Source: Lasiosphaeris hirsuta
Lineage: Eukaryota > Ascomycota > Sordariomycetes > Sordariales > Lasiosphaeriaceae
Assembly (NCBI GenBank): GCA_030549175.1
Contig: JAUKUA010000004.1
Location: forward strand, 4,030,001-4,094,000
Reading direction: 5' to 3'
Length of the DNA: 64,000 nt
The notes under the pieces were generated by a model. That model made no database searches, was not told the DNA's origin, and saw only the letters and a program-made list of their open reading frames with translations. The translations under genes and the position numbers were made by a program. Below, piece after piece: positions 1 to 8,794 of this stretch. Position 1 is the first letter of the stretch, and every line of letters starts with the position of its first letter.

Positions 1-415
1 ATGTCCGCGCGCAGTCGTGTCGGCATAGCAGTCCTGACCCGCAAAAGAGAAGGTCTTTCCGAGCTTACGTTCACGGTACTTTGCCATGATCGGGGGGATC
101 GCCAGCCGGGGTTTGGACTCGAATGACCATCCTGCTCGGACAGAGGAGGAACCTACAATGTGCAATCGGCCTCGTTAGCTTTCCTGGGTCCGGAGCATTG
201 TGCCGCGGGACGGCGGCAAAGGAGGGACTTATACCATTATCAATGATGATGGTTGCCTGTCCCTCTGGCTGGGCGAGGGCACGCTCGTGGCCGTCCACCT
301 GCGGGGGCAGGTACTTTTCGAATTTGGCCTCTTTGACAGGATAAAGATTTGGTGGAGGAAGGGTTCTCCAGGCCTCGCGCCGCGCAGCCATGCCATCAAT
401 AACCGAAGGCGCCAT
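1..415 (-). CDS. arp5: Actin-related protein 5 (INO80 complex), N-terminal part, cut by window edge
   Basis: This is the 5' end of the gene for Arp5, a nuclear actin-related protein of the INO80 chromatin remodeller that pairs with Ies6. The start is the ATG at 415. Exon 1 is 415..235, the intron 234..153 (GTATAA donor, GCTAACG branch site, ATTGTAG acceptor), and exon 2 runs from 152 off the left edge. Joining them gives IIIDNGSSSVRAGW, the actin-fold first phosphate loop, followed by KPRLAIPPIMAKYRERK and a stretch ending QDCYADTTARGH. The preceding LPPPNLYPVKEAKFEKYLPP is the usual lead-in of fungal Arp5 proteins. About 111 residues are visible; the rest lies outside the window. Ies6 is encoded only about 1.5 kb away. 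The identification is firm; the upstream promoter is within 416-1201. Confidence 0.9.
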
Positions 416-1201
416 CGTGAAGGAAAGCCGATGCGCAGACGCGTGTAGCTCTTGACTGTTTACTTGTGGCTGTTGTTCTAAGACAAAAGCATTGAGTATT
501 GCATTTTGTACGGGTTGGTGTGTTTGTTGCGTCGATGAAAGTTATCAAATTGCCGGGAGTTCAATTCGTGGTGATAGTTTAAGAAATGGAGTATCGCCAT
601 CCAGCCTGGCGACTTGTTGAAGCTCCCCAGATAATTGGAAACTCGGGGTTCCAACTGAGCTACGCCCCACAGTGCATGTCGAGCGATACTGCAGTCAGGC
701 ACGGTGGGGCGCTAGTGATCGATAGGGTCACGGCAGGCAGGGACGATTGTTTATTCGGGGCACTGTGCTCAACAGGGATTTTGAGATTCCGCGAAATAGG
801 TTGCTTTGGACTAGCAGACCCGGGAATGGAGTACCCTCACTACGTACACTTTAAGCACGAGCAAATATCTTCAAGATTGCCGACATTATAATCATTCACA
901 GTTATCTCCATGTACAAACTATCGCCATTACTCGTAACGCTCTTTATGCAATACGGCACATTTATTCCAGAGGCAGGAGGTATCACGCATCCAGGCGGTA
1001 GCCCAGGTTCCCCTTCGACCTCTGATGCTCAGCTTGGGAAACCAGGTTCTCCGTTGGGTACTGAACCCACAGCGAAGGTAAACTATGGAATTTACGCGTG
1101 CTTCTTCGCCCCGCGGCAATTGGTGGAGGGTGGGAGGACCCCTGAATATCCTCATCGCTTTATCGTTGCCATCTCTCAGACAAATAACCAAACCTGCGGA
1201 T
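416..1201. promoter_or_regulatory. Intergenic: arp5 promoter side and dad4 3' side
   Basis: Between the arp5 start and the dad4 stop, both on the minus strand. It should hold the arp5 promoter and the dad4 3' UTR. Open frames on the plus strand here (586-891, 910-1230) show no recognisable protein and are not called. Confidence 0.5.
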
Positions 1202-1647
1202 TCAGATCGGTTCCTTCAGGTTATCCGTAGCTGAATCGTGTTAACAAACGCGCCACAGTCTTGGAAATACAGATGATCGCATACCCTCAAGATGAAATAG
1301 CACATTGGACTGGTAGTTCTTGAACATTTGCGCAACTAGCTCGATGTTCATGTTCTGAATGTTGATGTCCTGTATATTTGATGAGTAAAAGACAGTTACC
1401 CAGGCCCCGAAGGTAGAAATCACCTGGAGAGTCTTGTTCATAATCACGATGGCTTCGTTGAGCTTTTCCTGTGCGTGGAAACGTAACATCAATACCAAAG
1501 AGAAGAGATGATCTTTCGTTATGGTGGGGCTTACCACGTTAGTAATGATACGCGACAGAAGCAAGTTCTGCTGGTGTTCATGAGGGCTCTCCTGCTCAGG
1601 TACTTAGCGCAAATCTCCGAAGTTCATGGACTGAAACGACAAACCAT
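1202..1647 (-). CDS. dad4: DASH/Dam1 complex subunit Dad4 (five exons, initiator-only first exon)
   Basis: Dad4 is a small subunit of the DASH/Dam1 ring that couples outer kinetochores to spindle microtubules. The spliced model is exon 1 1647..1645 (the ATG alone), exon 2 1591..1535, exon 3 1468..1424, exon 4 1369..1285 and exon 5 1230..1202. The introns are 53, 66, 54 and 54 nt. This gives 72 residues, the same length as yeast Dad4. It begins [16 protein letters not shown], continues [17 protein letters not shown] and [16 protein letters not shown], and ends [13 protein letters not shown]; each segment matches the Dad4 family pattern. Intron 1 starts GTTTGT directly after the ATG and ends GAGCAG, with a GCTAAG branch-like site. 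Unspliced, the locus shows only a misleading 107-codon frame. The start is divergent from ies6, with 217 bp between the two ATGs. The assignment rests on remembered family pattern. Confidence 0.85.
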
Positions 1648-1864
1648 ATTTGCTGAGTTGGACGTAGACTGATGGTCTTCGCACGAGTTGCATTTGTCGG
1701 GTCCGGATTTCTGTTATTGATTCATTCATGCAACAAACACTCGGCGGGGTTACAAGCGGAGTCTGGGCGCGCAGCGGACTACAGTGCGAGCCAACAGAGC
1801 GGTGGGACACGGCAGAACATACACCCCTGCGTTTATCCTTATCGGCACCCCAGAATAGAGAAAG
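1648..1864. promoter_or_regulatory. Bidirectional promoter between dad4 and ies6
   Basis: Only 217 bp separate the divergent start codons of dad4 (minus) and ies6 (plus), so the two genes probably share a promoter region. No TATA box is obvious. Confidence 0.5.
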
Positions 1865-2572
1865 ATGCAAGCTCCCAAACTCCCACCAAGACAACAACAC
1901 ACCAGCGCCAAACTCAGCAAAATCCCCTCGAGCGCCATGTCGAATCCCGAAGTGCTCGCCGCGCAAGCTGCGCATATTGAGCTCATTGAGCAGCTCGACA
2001 TCCACTCAATCCACAAGACGTTTCGCAATCCACACTGGCGGCCGAACCAGCGGCGCAACAAGAACATCAAGACAATCCTCGGCGATGCCTCGCGCAAGGA
2101 GGCCTCGCTCATCGCCACGCCCCAAGACAATAGCGGCGCCGTAACCCCAGCCCACGATGACGGTCTATCGACAAGCGGCACCTCGACGCCCGCCATCACC
2201 TCCGCGAACGGCAACGCGAACGGCAACGCGAACGGAAACAGCACATTACAACCCAACCTCGCGCAAGCCTCGCGCAGTCTGTCCAAGCTGGTGCTCGAGA
2301 AGAGCCTCAATGCTTCACGGCCCGCCAACGGCGGCGGCCTGCTTCTGCCCTCAACGGCACCGAGTGCGACCTACACTAATATCGAGAGCGCACCGAGCCT
2401 TGCACCGCAAAGGCACTACTGCGATCTCACGGGCCTGCCGGCGCCGTACGTCGACCCCAAGACGAGGATGCGCTACCACAACCGGGAGATCTTTGCTACG
2501 ATTAGGAGTCTTCCGCAGGGCGTGGCAGAGCAATTCCTAGAGGCGAGAGGGGCGCATACAGTGCTCAAGTAA
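1865..2572 (+). CDS. ies6: INO80 complex subunit Ies6, YL1 C-terminal domain
   Basis: Ies6 binds Arp5 and helps INO80 engage nucleosomes. The gene is a single exon of 235 codons. The last 50 or so residues are a YL1_C domain: HYCDLTGLPAPYVDP, then RMRYHNREIF, and the terminal EQFLEARGAHTVLK, which closely follows the yeast Ies6 ending. A second basic conserved block, HKTFRNPHWRPNQRRNKNIK, lies near residues 50-70 and is typical of fungal homologues. The middle is a Ser/Thr-rich linker with a three-copy 12-nt repeat giving NGNANGNANGN. The first ATG at 1865 is used; the ATG at 1937 (MSNPEVL) is an alternative start that would shorten the protein by 24 residues. Its partner gene arp5 lies just upstream in opposite orientation. 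Confidence 0.9.
   Translation: MQAPKLPPRQQHTSAKLSKIPSSAMSNPEVLAAQAAHIELIEQLDIHSIHKTFRNPHWRPNQRRNKNIKTILGDASRKEASLIATPQDNSGAVTPAHDDGLSTSGTSTPAITSANGNANGNANGNSTLQPNLAQASRSLSKLVLEKSLNASRPANGGGLLLPSTAPSATYTNIESAPSLAPQRHYCDLTGLPAPYVDPKTRMRYHNREIFATIRSLPQGVAEQFLEARGAHTVLK
2204..2242 (+). repeat. 12-nt tandem repeat inside ies6
   Basis: About three copies of a unit close to AACGGCAACGCG, in frame, encoding alternating Asn-Gly-Asn-Ala in the disordered linker. Confidence 0.8.
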
Positions 2573-3696
2573 AGGGAGAGCTTCTTGTTGGGATTTTCAG
2601 GGCTTGGGGGAGGAGATGCCCAGTGGGCAAAGGCAATGAACAGGATGAAGCGTTTTTATTTTTATTTTTATGAAGGTGTTTAGGGCAACTTTCCTATCAT
2701 GCCATGCTCAAGTTGTTGATGGATGCTGGCTTTGGGAGAACACGACCGTGTAGTAATTCGGTTTTAGATGGGGGGAATGTATATTATAGGGTGTTTCTGT
2801 ACAACCGACAAAGTCAAGCCCAAACTATGCACTCACTGCTTTTCAACAGTGAGGTGAAAGTAAACGCTCCGGCTTAATCGCGATGGAATTTGCTCTATGC
2901 CAAAATTTGAGCGACAGACCACCAAGAACGAAAGGGGAACCGTTCTCAGTTGCTCTAGCAGATGCTAGAGTCGCCGTGGCAATGATCGTCTCTGTAGAGA
3001 GAGGGAGTATTGGAAAGATACACCTACTGTACAGAGTACGTACCTTGCCTTCGTCCTCAACAACTCGAGATGGCAACTTGAACCCAGGAAGGCTTCCCGT
3101 AATGGTGTGTGGGGAATCATTGCGACACTCATCCAATTCAATGAGTGATCCCGGTCCATTTTCTGGACTCTGTTTGAATCGCCGTTTCAGGATGTCCAGG
3201 GTCGCTATCATTAGGTTGGAGGTCATTGACTTATCCAGCGAATGTCAAGGGGAAAAATAATGAAAAGCGAATCAATCTCGCACCATTTTAAATAAGGAAA
3301 TTGTTTAGCTCGGGGCTTCCGAGAACCGAGGACACTGGAATAGAACAGCTGTACGCCAACTGTCAGCCAGTGCGGGAGCGAGGGCGACTGCTTTGGCTGC
3401 CCAATCAAGGCACTCTAAGTGGGCTATTGTGCTCGGCTGGCAGTTGACTCTGGAGTACCTCGCGGCCCGGAATGGCACCCGCAGCACACCCCTGCCAGAA
3501 GAAGATATGATGGGCTTTCTGGCCTTCGTGGTCTCTACTCCACAGTGTGCAGATGCAATCATCTCCAATTGAGCGCGTTCGACGCAGCTAAAGATTTGCG
3601 TTTTGTGAAATTCTCGATTCTACACGTCCGCCACCTCTTTCTCCCGACGTGACCTTTTGCACCTCTCAAGCCTCGCAGCGCCGTCCCTTTCCAAAA
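2573..3696. other. Intergenic between ies6 and got1, with possible ORF relics
   Basis: The left part holds the ies6 3' region. A stop-free minus-strand frame at 3226..2843 and the plus-strand frame at 3309-3560 (listed separately) look partly coding, but no complete gene could be built. Confidence 0.4.
3309..3560 (+). pseudogene. Orphan coding-like fragment, origin unknown
   Basis: A stop-to-stop plus-strand frame of about 84 codons without its own ATG reads as a plausible protein segment, including SRHSKWAIVLGWQLTLEYL and PLPEEDMMGFLAFVV. The spacing of Trp, Leu and acidic residues is faintly like the N-terminal core-binding region of fungal tyrosine recombinases, but this is a resemblance only. 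It opens after a TTGTTTAG that could be a splice acceptor. It may be an exon of an unrecognised gene, a relic, or chance. Confidence 0.25.
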
Positions 3697-4463
3697 ATGC
3701 CTACCATGTGGTTATCCGACACGCAGAGTAAGCTGCCCGACACTCGGCTCTCCCGCGCTCGCCTGCTATCCGCGCGATAAGGGGGGAAACAGAAACAAGC
3801 TAACAACTCGCGCCCTTCGTCTAGAGATCGGAGTCGCTTTCTGCACCGGTGGTACGTGATATGAGGCATCCCTCTGCGTAAATGCGCTGCGCCCGCTCCC
3901 CCGTCCCGCGACTCGATCCATATTAGTTTTTGTCGCAAGATTCAAAGATTGGTCGCGATGAGACGTTGGATAGTTATGGTCAGCAACTGGGAAGCGAATA
4001 GCCAAAGCTGACAAGTTGATCAAAAACAGGCGGCTTCTTCCTCATCGGAGGAGTGGTGCTCTTCTTCGATCGGGCCATGCTTGCCATGGGAAATGTAGAT
4101 TCTACCCCATGTCCCTTCTGAACCAAGTCTGCCGTGCACTTTTCTAATGCGATGTCAACCTCGTAGATCCTCTTTCTTGTCGGCCTCACCATCATCATCG
4201 GACCAGCAAAAACACTGCTCTTTTTCGCGCGCAAGCAAAAGGCCAAGGGCACGGCGGCCTTCTTCGCCGGCCTAACGCTGATCCTCTTTAAGTGGCCACT
4301 TATCGGTTTTCTTGTCGAGCTATACGGCATCATGGTTCTGTTCGGTGACTTCCTTAGTACGATAGCGGGCTTCGCGAGGAACGTTCCGGTTGTGGGCCCC
4401 TATATCGGATTGGCGATCGATAAGGTCGGCCTAGGCAGGCGCAACGCTGAGCTGCCCGTATAG
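3697..4463 (+). CDS. got1: Golgi transport protein Got1 (four exons)
   Basis: Got1 is a small four-helix membrane protein of ER and Golgi vesicles that supports ER-to-Golgi transport. Exons are 3697..3727, 3825..3851, 4030..4094 and 4167..4463, giving 139 residues, the normal length. The product begins MPTMWLSDTQKIGVAFCTGG, continues FFLIGGVVLFFDRAMLAMGN and ILFLVGLTIIIGPAKTLLFF, then TAAFFAGLTLILFKWPLIGF and YGIMVLFGDFL, and ends GRRNAELPV. The hydrophobic segments and the DRAMLAMGN, GPAKT and FKWPLIGF motifs are family hallmarks. Start could also be the in-frame ATG at 3706 (MWLSDTQ), which aligns with the yeast start. Intron 3 has the less usual donor GTAGAT. Confidence 0.9.
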
Positions 4464-5069
4464 ATGTCCGGGGAGTGGAGTTCGCGCTGCCGCGGCTAAT
4501 CCAGGAAACGTTTCGATTTGACTTTCAGGATAGCCCCCGATGCCACAAGACTTGTACGACAAGACCATGACGGCGAAAGGCGAGCTTTACGAATATTGGA
4601 AAGTTTCACGGTGGACTTGGGGTCGAGCGATATGGAATATACCGGCGTTGGTCAACATTATACCCGTGTTTTAATAACGATTTAGTTTGTGTAGGATTAT
4701 GGGCGATCGATAGACAGGGGGACGAGTACGCATCGGTAAACGAACTCGGCTGGCTGAAGTGGGACGGCTTTGTCAGGAGATACAGTCGCGGCGTTAAAAG
4801 AGAAGGGCATTCATTTGTGTAAGGTCAAACCACCTATGCAGAAACCCAGGTCGAAGGACGGCCCTGTGGCCTAGCTGAAAAGAACAACCTGCTGTGTCAG
4901 ATCAAAGTATCCCCGAGGCTTGTATCTACCTCATCAGCGCACGGGGCCTGTCAAACTCGCTCTGCCCGCTTTCTCCATCATCTATCAGTCGTTCCGTCAT
5001 GCCACCAAACCCACGCTGCCCAGAGGGCGGACAATGGCGCTATCAACAAGCATGCCACTGACACCGGCA
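4464..5069. other. Intergenic between convergent got1 and profilin genes
   Basis: Contains the 3' ends of two convergent genes. Nothing else could be supported. Confidence 0.5.
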
Positions 5070-5822
5070 TCAGTAGCCGGCCGTAATCAGATAGTCCGCG
5101 AGCGCCTCGACGGTCTGGGTGGAGTTGCCGGCCTGATGTTGTTCGCCGTAGTGCGCCACGAGGATGGCCTGACCCGTCTTGACGATGATGATCCCTGTCC
5201 TGCCCTATAAGCGCGCCAGAGTTAGTTGATTATGGTTGTTTGCTTCGAAAAGGGGGTTTGAAAAGGGGCGCGTACATGACGGCCGTAGATGTGTCGGTCG
5301 GCAATATTGAAAGCGACGAAGCGTTGTCCCTCAATATGGACACCCTCGGCCAAAGCCTTGTTCACTGCAGGACCCTCACCCGCTCCAGCAAGGATGGCGA
5401 CGATGGCCTTCAGCTCCTCGGGTTTCACCTGCAAGTATTCATGTTAAAACATAGTCCTGTATTCGATTGAATAGATGGATGGTTCGAGATTCGAGGCTAC
5501 TAGCTTCTAGCGCTGTCCTCGATGTGAAGGTTGTGGAGGGCAGGGGAGTGGGTTCGTACGGTGAAGCCAGAGGTGGCAGCCCAGGTGCTATCGCCAGCAG
5601 CGCTCACGATGGCGGCCTTGTCGACGTGGCCGCTTCCAACAAGGCTGTGCTCGGATATCAGCAATCAAACTTCTTGATTTCCACGTGCCGGGGAGCTGCG
5701 AGTAGAGTTTCGCTTCGAAGCATACCTGGAATCAACATAAGCTGAAGCTCCGAGTTAGCTCTCCGTCCCAGATCAAAATGTGGGGTTGCACTGGAGATGC
5801 ACCACTTACCTTGCCAAGACAT
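5070..5822 (-). CDS. pfy1: Profilin (five exons)
   Basis: Profilin binds G-actin, poly-proline and phosphoinositides and feeds actin to formins. Exons are 5822..5810, 5741..5726, 5644..5560, 5428..5276 and 5204..5070; exon 2 is only 16 nt. The spliced product has 133 residues, a normal profilin length. It begins MSWQAYVDSSLVGSGHVDKA (the N-terminal profilin helix), continues AAGDSTWAATSGFTVKPEE, then IADRHIYGRHGRTGIIIVKT, and ends ADYLITAGY. All introns have GT..AG ends. The strong similarity over the whole length makes the splice model secure even though no single exon is longer than 153 nt. The gene symbol follows yeast usage. Confidence 0.93.
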
Positions 5823-6118
5823 ATTGGGCGGTGATGTATGTTTTCGCGATAAAAAAAGAACCAAGGTAGCGAACCGAAAAGAGTCAGGTCCGGATGTTTC
5901 ACAGCAAGTAGAAGTCGTGTAGGTGCAGAGTTACTGGGCGCGGTGGGCAGTTGACAGGTGTGGTGGTGATGGTGGGCGATAAGTGGGAGTTTTGGTCCCT
6001 CTCTCCCCCTCAGTACCCCGCCAGTGCTGGGCTTCTGACGACGGAGGGGTCGGCGAGACTAAGTTACATAAGCACGTTCTGCCGCAACAAATTGCCGCTA
6101 GCTTTCCAGCAGAGCCTG
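5823..6118. promoter_or_regulatory. Profilin upstream region
   Basis: Upstream of the profilin start on the minus strand; no protein-coding frame is convincing. Likely 5' UTR and promoter. Confidence 0.4.
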
Positions 6119-6698
6119 TTAGGGAGGAACCTTGCTGTCTACTCGGAGCGGTCTGACGGCAATCGCGCAAGCACGGGAGGATCCGAGGCGTGCTCTTTTG
6201 ATGCCTTGATGCAGGCAGCCTGAGAGCTTCATTTGACGGCCTTTGAGCCTTCCTGCATGGCGCGTTTGCTTTTTCTGCGCTTTTCTGCTGCCTGCGGATT
6301 TTTCAATCATCAATGACGCAGCTCTTTCATTTGCCCTGTTCATCAATTCTTTGTGGTCAAATGTGTCAAGCAGGCTGCCCATTTGATATCCGAAAATGGG
6401 GATATTCCAGGCATCAAAAACTGCCTTGGTATCCGTAGGTACCTTTCGCCAACAGATTCTCGCCCTCAACGCTCCCCGATCTGGATCAACAACGGCTTCG
6501 AAATATTGCGTAGGCACCATACTTTTCTCCATCAGTTTTACAGCGCACAGAACTTTTTAGTTGCTTCATCCGATCATCTTTGTCAATGATCAGCAACTGC
6601 TTCGATTTGTCGGTATCCATCAAAGCTCGAAGACAGATATCCCAAGTCGGCCTCTGACTTTTCAGCATACCCGGAGGGCGAAAAGGTCGCTTCGGCAC
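6119..6698 (-). pseudogene. Broken or unspliced hypothetical ORF pair
   Basis: Two overlapping minus-strand frames, 6698..6486 and 6532..6119, both read as ordinary protein. The first contains SKQLLIIDKDDRMKQL, the second YFEAVVDPDRGALRARICW and FGYQMGSLLDTFDHKELMNR with a Lys/Arg-rich tail. They overlap by about 45 nt in different frames, so either a frameshift has broken one gene or a short intron was missed. I do not recognise the family and found no convincing splice pair. It is an accessory-type gene relic at best. Confidence 0.3.
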
Positions 6699-8794
6699 CC
6701 GGTGATGCCAGTCAATGGAGGTAAGCAGGTGAGAAGATCGACTTCGCCAGATGCGTTCCTATTTATCCACGCGACGCGACGAGACTTGAAAAAAATCATG
6801 CCGCTGGCACACGCCTGAGACAGTTGTTGGATCCGGCGCAGATCCGGCGCATCCTCAACTCCTCACTCGCTTACCACAGGAGCTGCCACGGGGTTCACCT
6901 GGGGGAACAGGGTTGAGCGGAGGATTGCTCAACCAACCCAGAATCCCATAAGAACGGCGCTGCTCAGATCAAAAGTTTCTAGAAGCCTGTTGACTTCAGC
7001 TCACCATTTACCCGTCGTCGTCGTTCAAGCGGATAATGAGGCCCACACATCCTGTAGCATGGGATCTGCGCACACGGGGTCACACGGGGCCTGACTCGCA
7101 ATCCCTCGTCTGATTTCTCATTGCCACGCAGGCCGAACCACAGGCACCGAGAACCGTTCTGATGCTGGCCCAGATTTGTGTTCCTGAGACGCCATCTTCG
7201 ATCCTGGCCCCCTCGGTCTCTTCGAAACCAACATCTTGGCACTCGGCGGACCCTCGGTGGAAACATCAGACCAGACTGACCGGCGACAACAGGAGGCATC
7301 GGCGATGGAAACAAGGAACGCCGGCTCCTATCGGCACCATTAGCACCGTGTTCCTTTCTAGAAGGTTTTTGTCATGTTTGTCTCGATACAGTGCTGCTCT
7401 CATACTGGCTTACCAGCTGTTGCGGCGGTGAAGAGTGGCCAGGGAGTCCTTCAATCTTAATCTCCAAACAGTGCCCCGCAGACAATAGACGCAGTGTTGC
7501 AATGCGAAATCAGCCCGGACAGCTATATGTTACGTCCACACGTCCACTTGCTCTCTAGTCACAACAACGGAGTAATTATACCGATATTGATGTCGCCGGT
7601 TTGATAAGTGCCTAGGCGCCCTTGCAGAGCCTTGCCACCAGGCAAAATACACGAGCTCTGTGTATGGCTCGACTTAGCAGGTGAAGCATATGTCGACACA
7701 GACAGGAGACTGGATGCGAGCGCGCCGCTGCTGCCGCTGCTGCTAGGTACACTACCGACCTGCTTATCTGGTACCTGCAGCAAGTCCCATCCGGGTTCTC
7801 CTGAGGCTTGCGGCTCACCTGCAGTCGGGCCAAAAAGGATGGATACCTGCAGCAAACCTGCTGTGGTACGGCTGCGAGCTGCGCGATGGGCACTGTTTCC
7901 GGGAAATGGCACAGTGCCCTGGAGGGTCGAGAAAATTGAGCCTGTTCAGAGCGTGTGCAGCGGCCCGCAAGATTGGGTGTCGTCCTGGACTGTTAGGTGG
8001 TGCGGTTCTCCGCTCCTGCATTCGGATGACAACATCGCGCGCCGCCTCCCGTTGGAAGATGGCGAGCTTCTCGCCATCTGAGACAGTGGCCCGCAAATCT
8101 CCCCTCCCGCCTTGTCAGGGATCTGCTGGCGAGTGGGCCCATGGCAGGGTACCCCGTCATCCTCTTCCAACGTTGGCGACAGACAAGGCCGTACACGGCC
8201 TGCAAGGCTTGCTGGACAAGCCGCGACAGGGCAGATTTGCCCCTCCCTTCCGTGCCTCCCTCCCCCACTGCCCGCTCTCAAGTCTCCCTCCTCCGCCAGT
8301 TTGAGGATGGAGAGGACCTGCGAGGGTTGCGATCCCTGCTGCTGATCAACCTCACTCCAAATAACCGTTGCCGTCTCTCTCAGACCGGGGCCGTTCTGGA
8401 AGCACGCTGCAATTGAGACGACTTCAGGCTCAAGCATCGGCGACGCGATGAGATCCCGTCTAAGATGACTACCGTAGGATATGTAGGTGACAATCTCCCA
8501 CCTCTCTTCATTGTGTCCTTCTGTTTGGTCTGGAGCCTTTATTTCGGGCTACCCTTTCAATTTCTGGTTTTGCGGTTGCCTTCATTTGGAAATATGGTCG
8601 CTCGCTCTCGATTCGCTCAGCTGTTTTATCACCGTGATTAGACGATATTTCGAAACCACACCCAGGGTCCCCCCGCATTCGCAGAGTTGCAGTGATCCCT
8701 CGCTGGAGTGCAGACGTGGCTTGCAGTGCACCCTGGTGCCAGAGGAACCCTGTGGCTCCCTGACTGGCTCTCCCGTCGACGAACAGCGGTCGCC
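6699..8794. other. Gene-poor stretch and long leader of the 735-aa gene
   Basis: About 2.1 kb without a supportable gene. Many short frames on both strands lack recognisable sequence. The right part probably includes the promoter and 5' UTR of the gene starting at 8795. A pair of near-identical short stretches with the core ACCTGCAGCAA occurs near 7773 and 7847. Confidence 0.4.

Noticed and set aside
1750..2328. 192-codon minus-strand frame opposite ies6
   Set aside because: Antisense of a well-supported gene with no protein-like motifs.
3980..4333. 117-codon minus-strand frame
   Set aside because: Lies opposite got1 exons 3 and 4, whose plus-strand translation matches the family.
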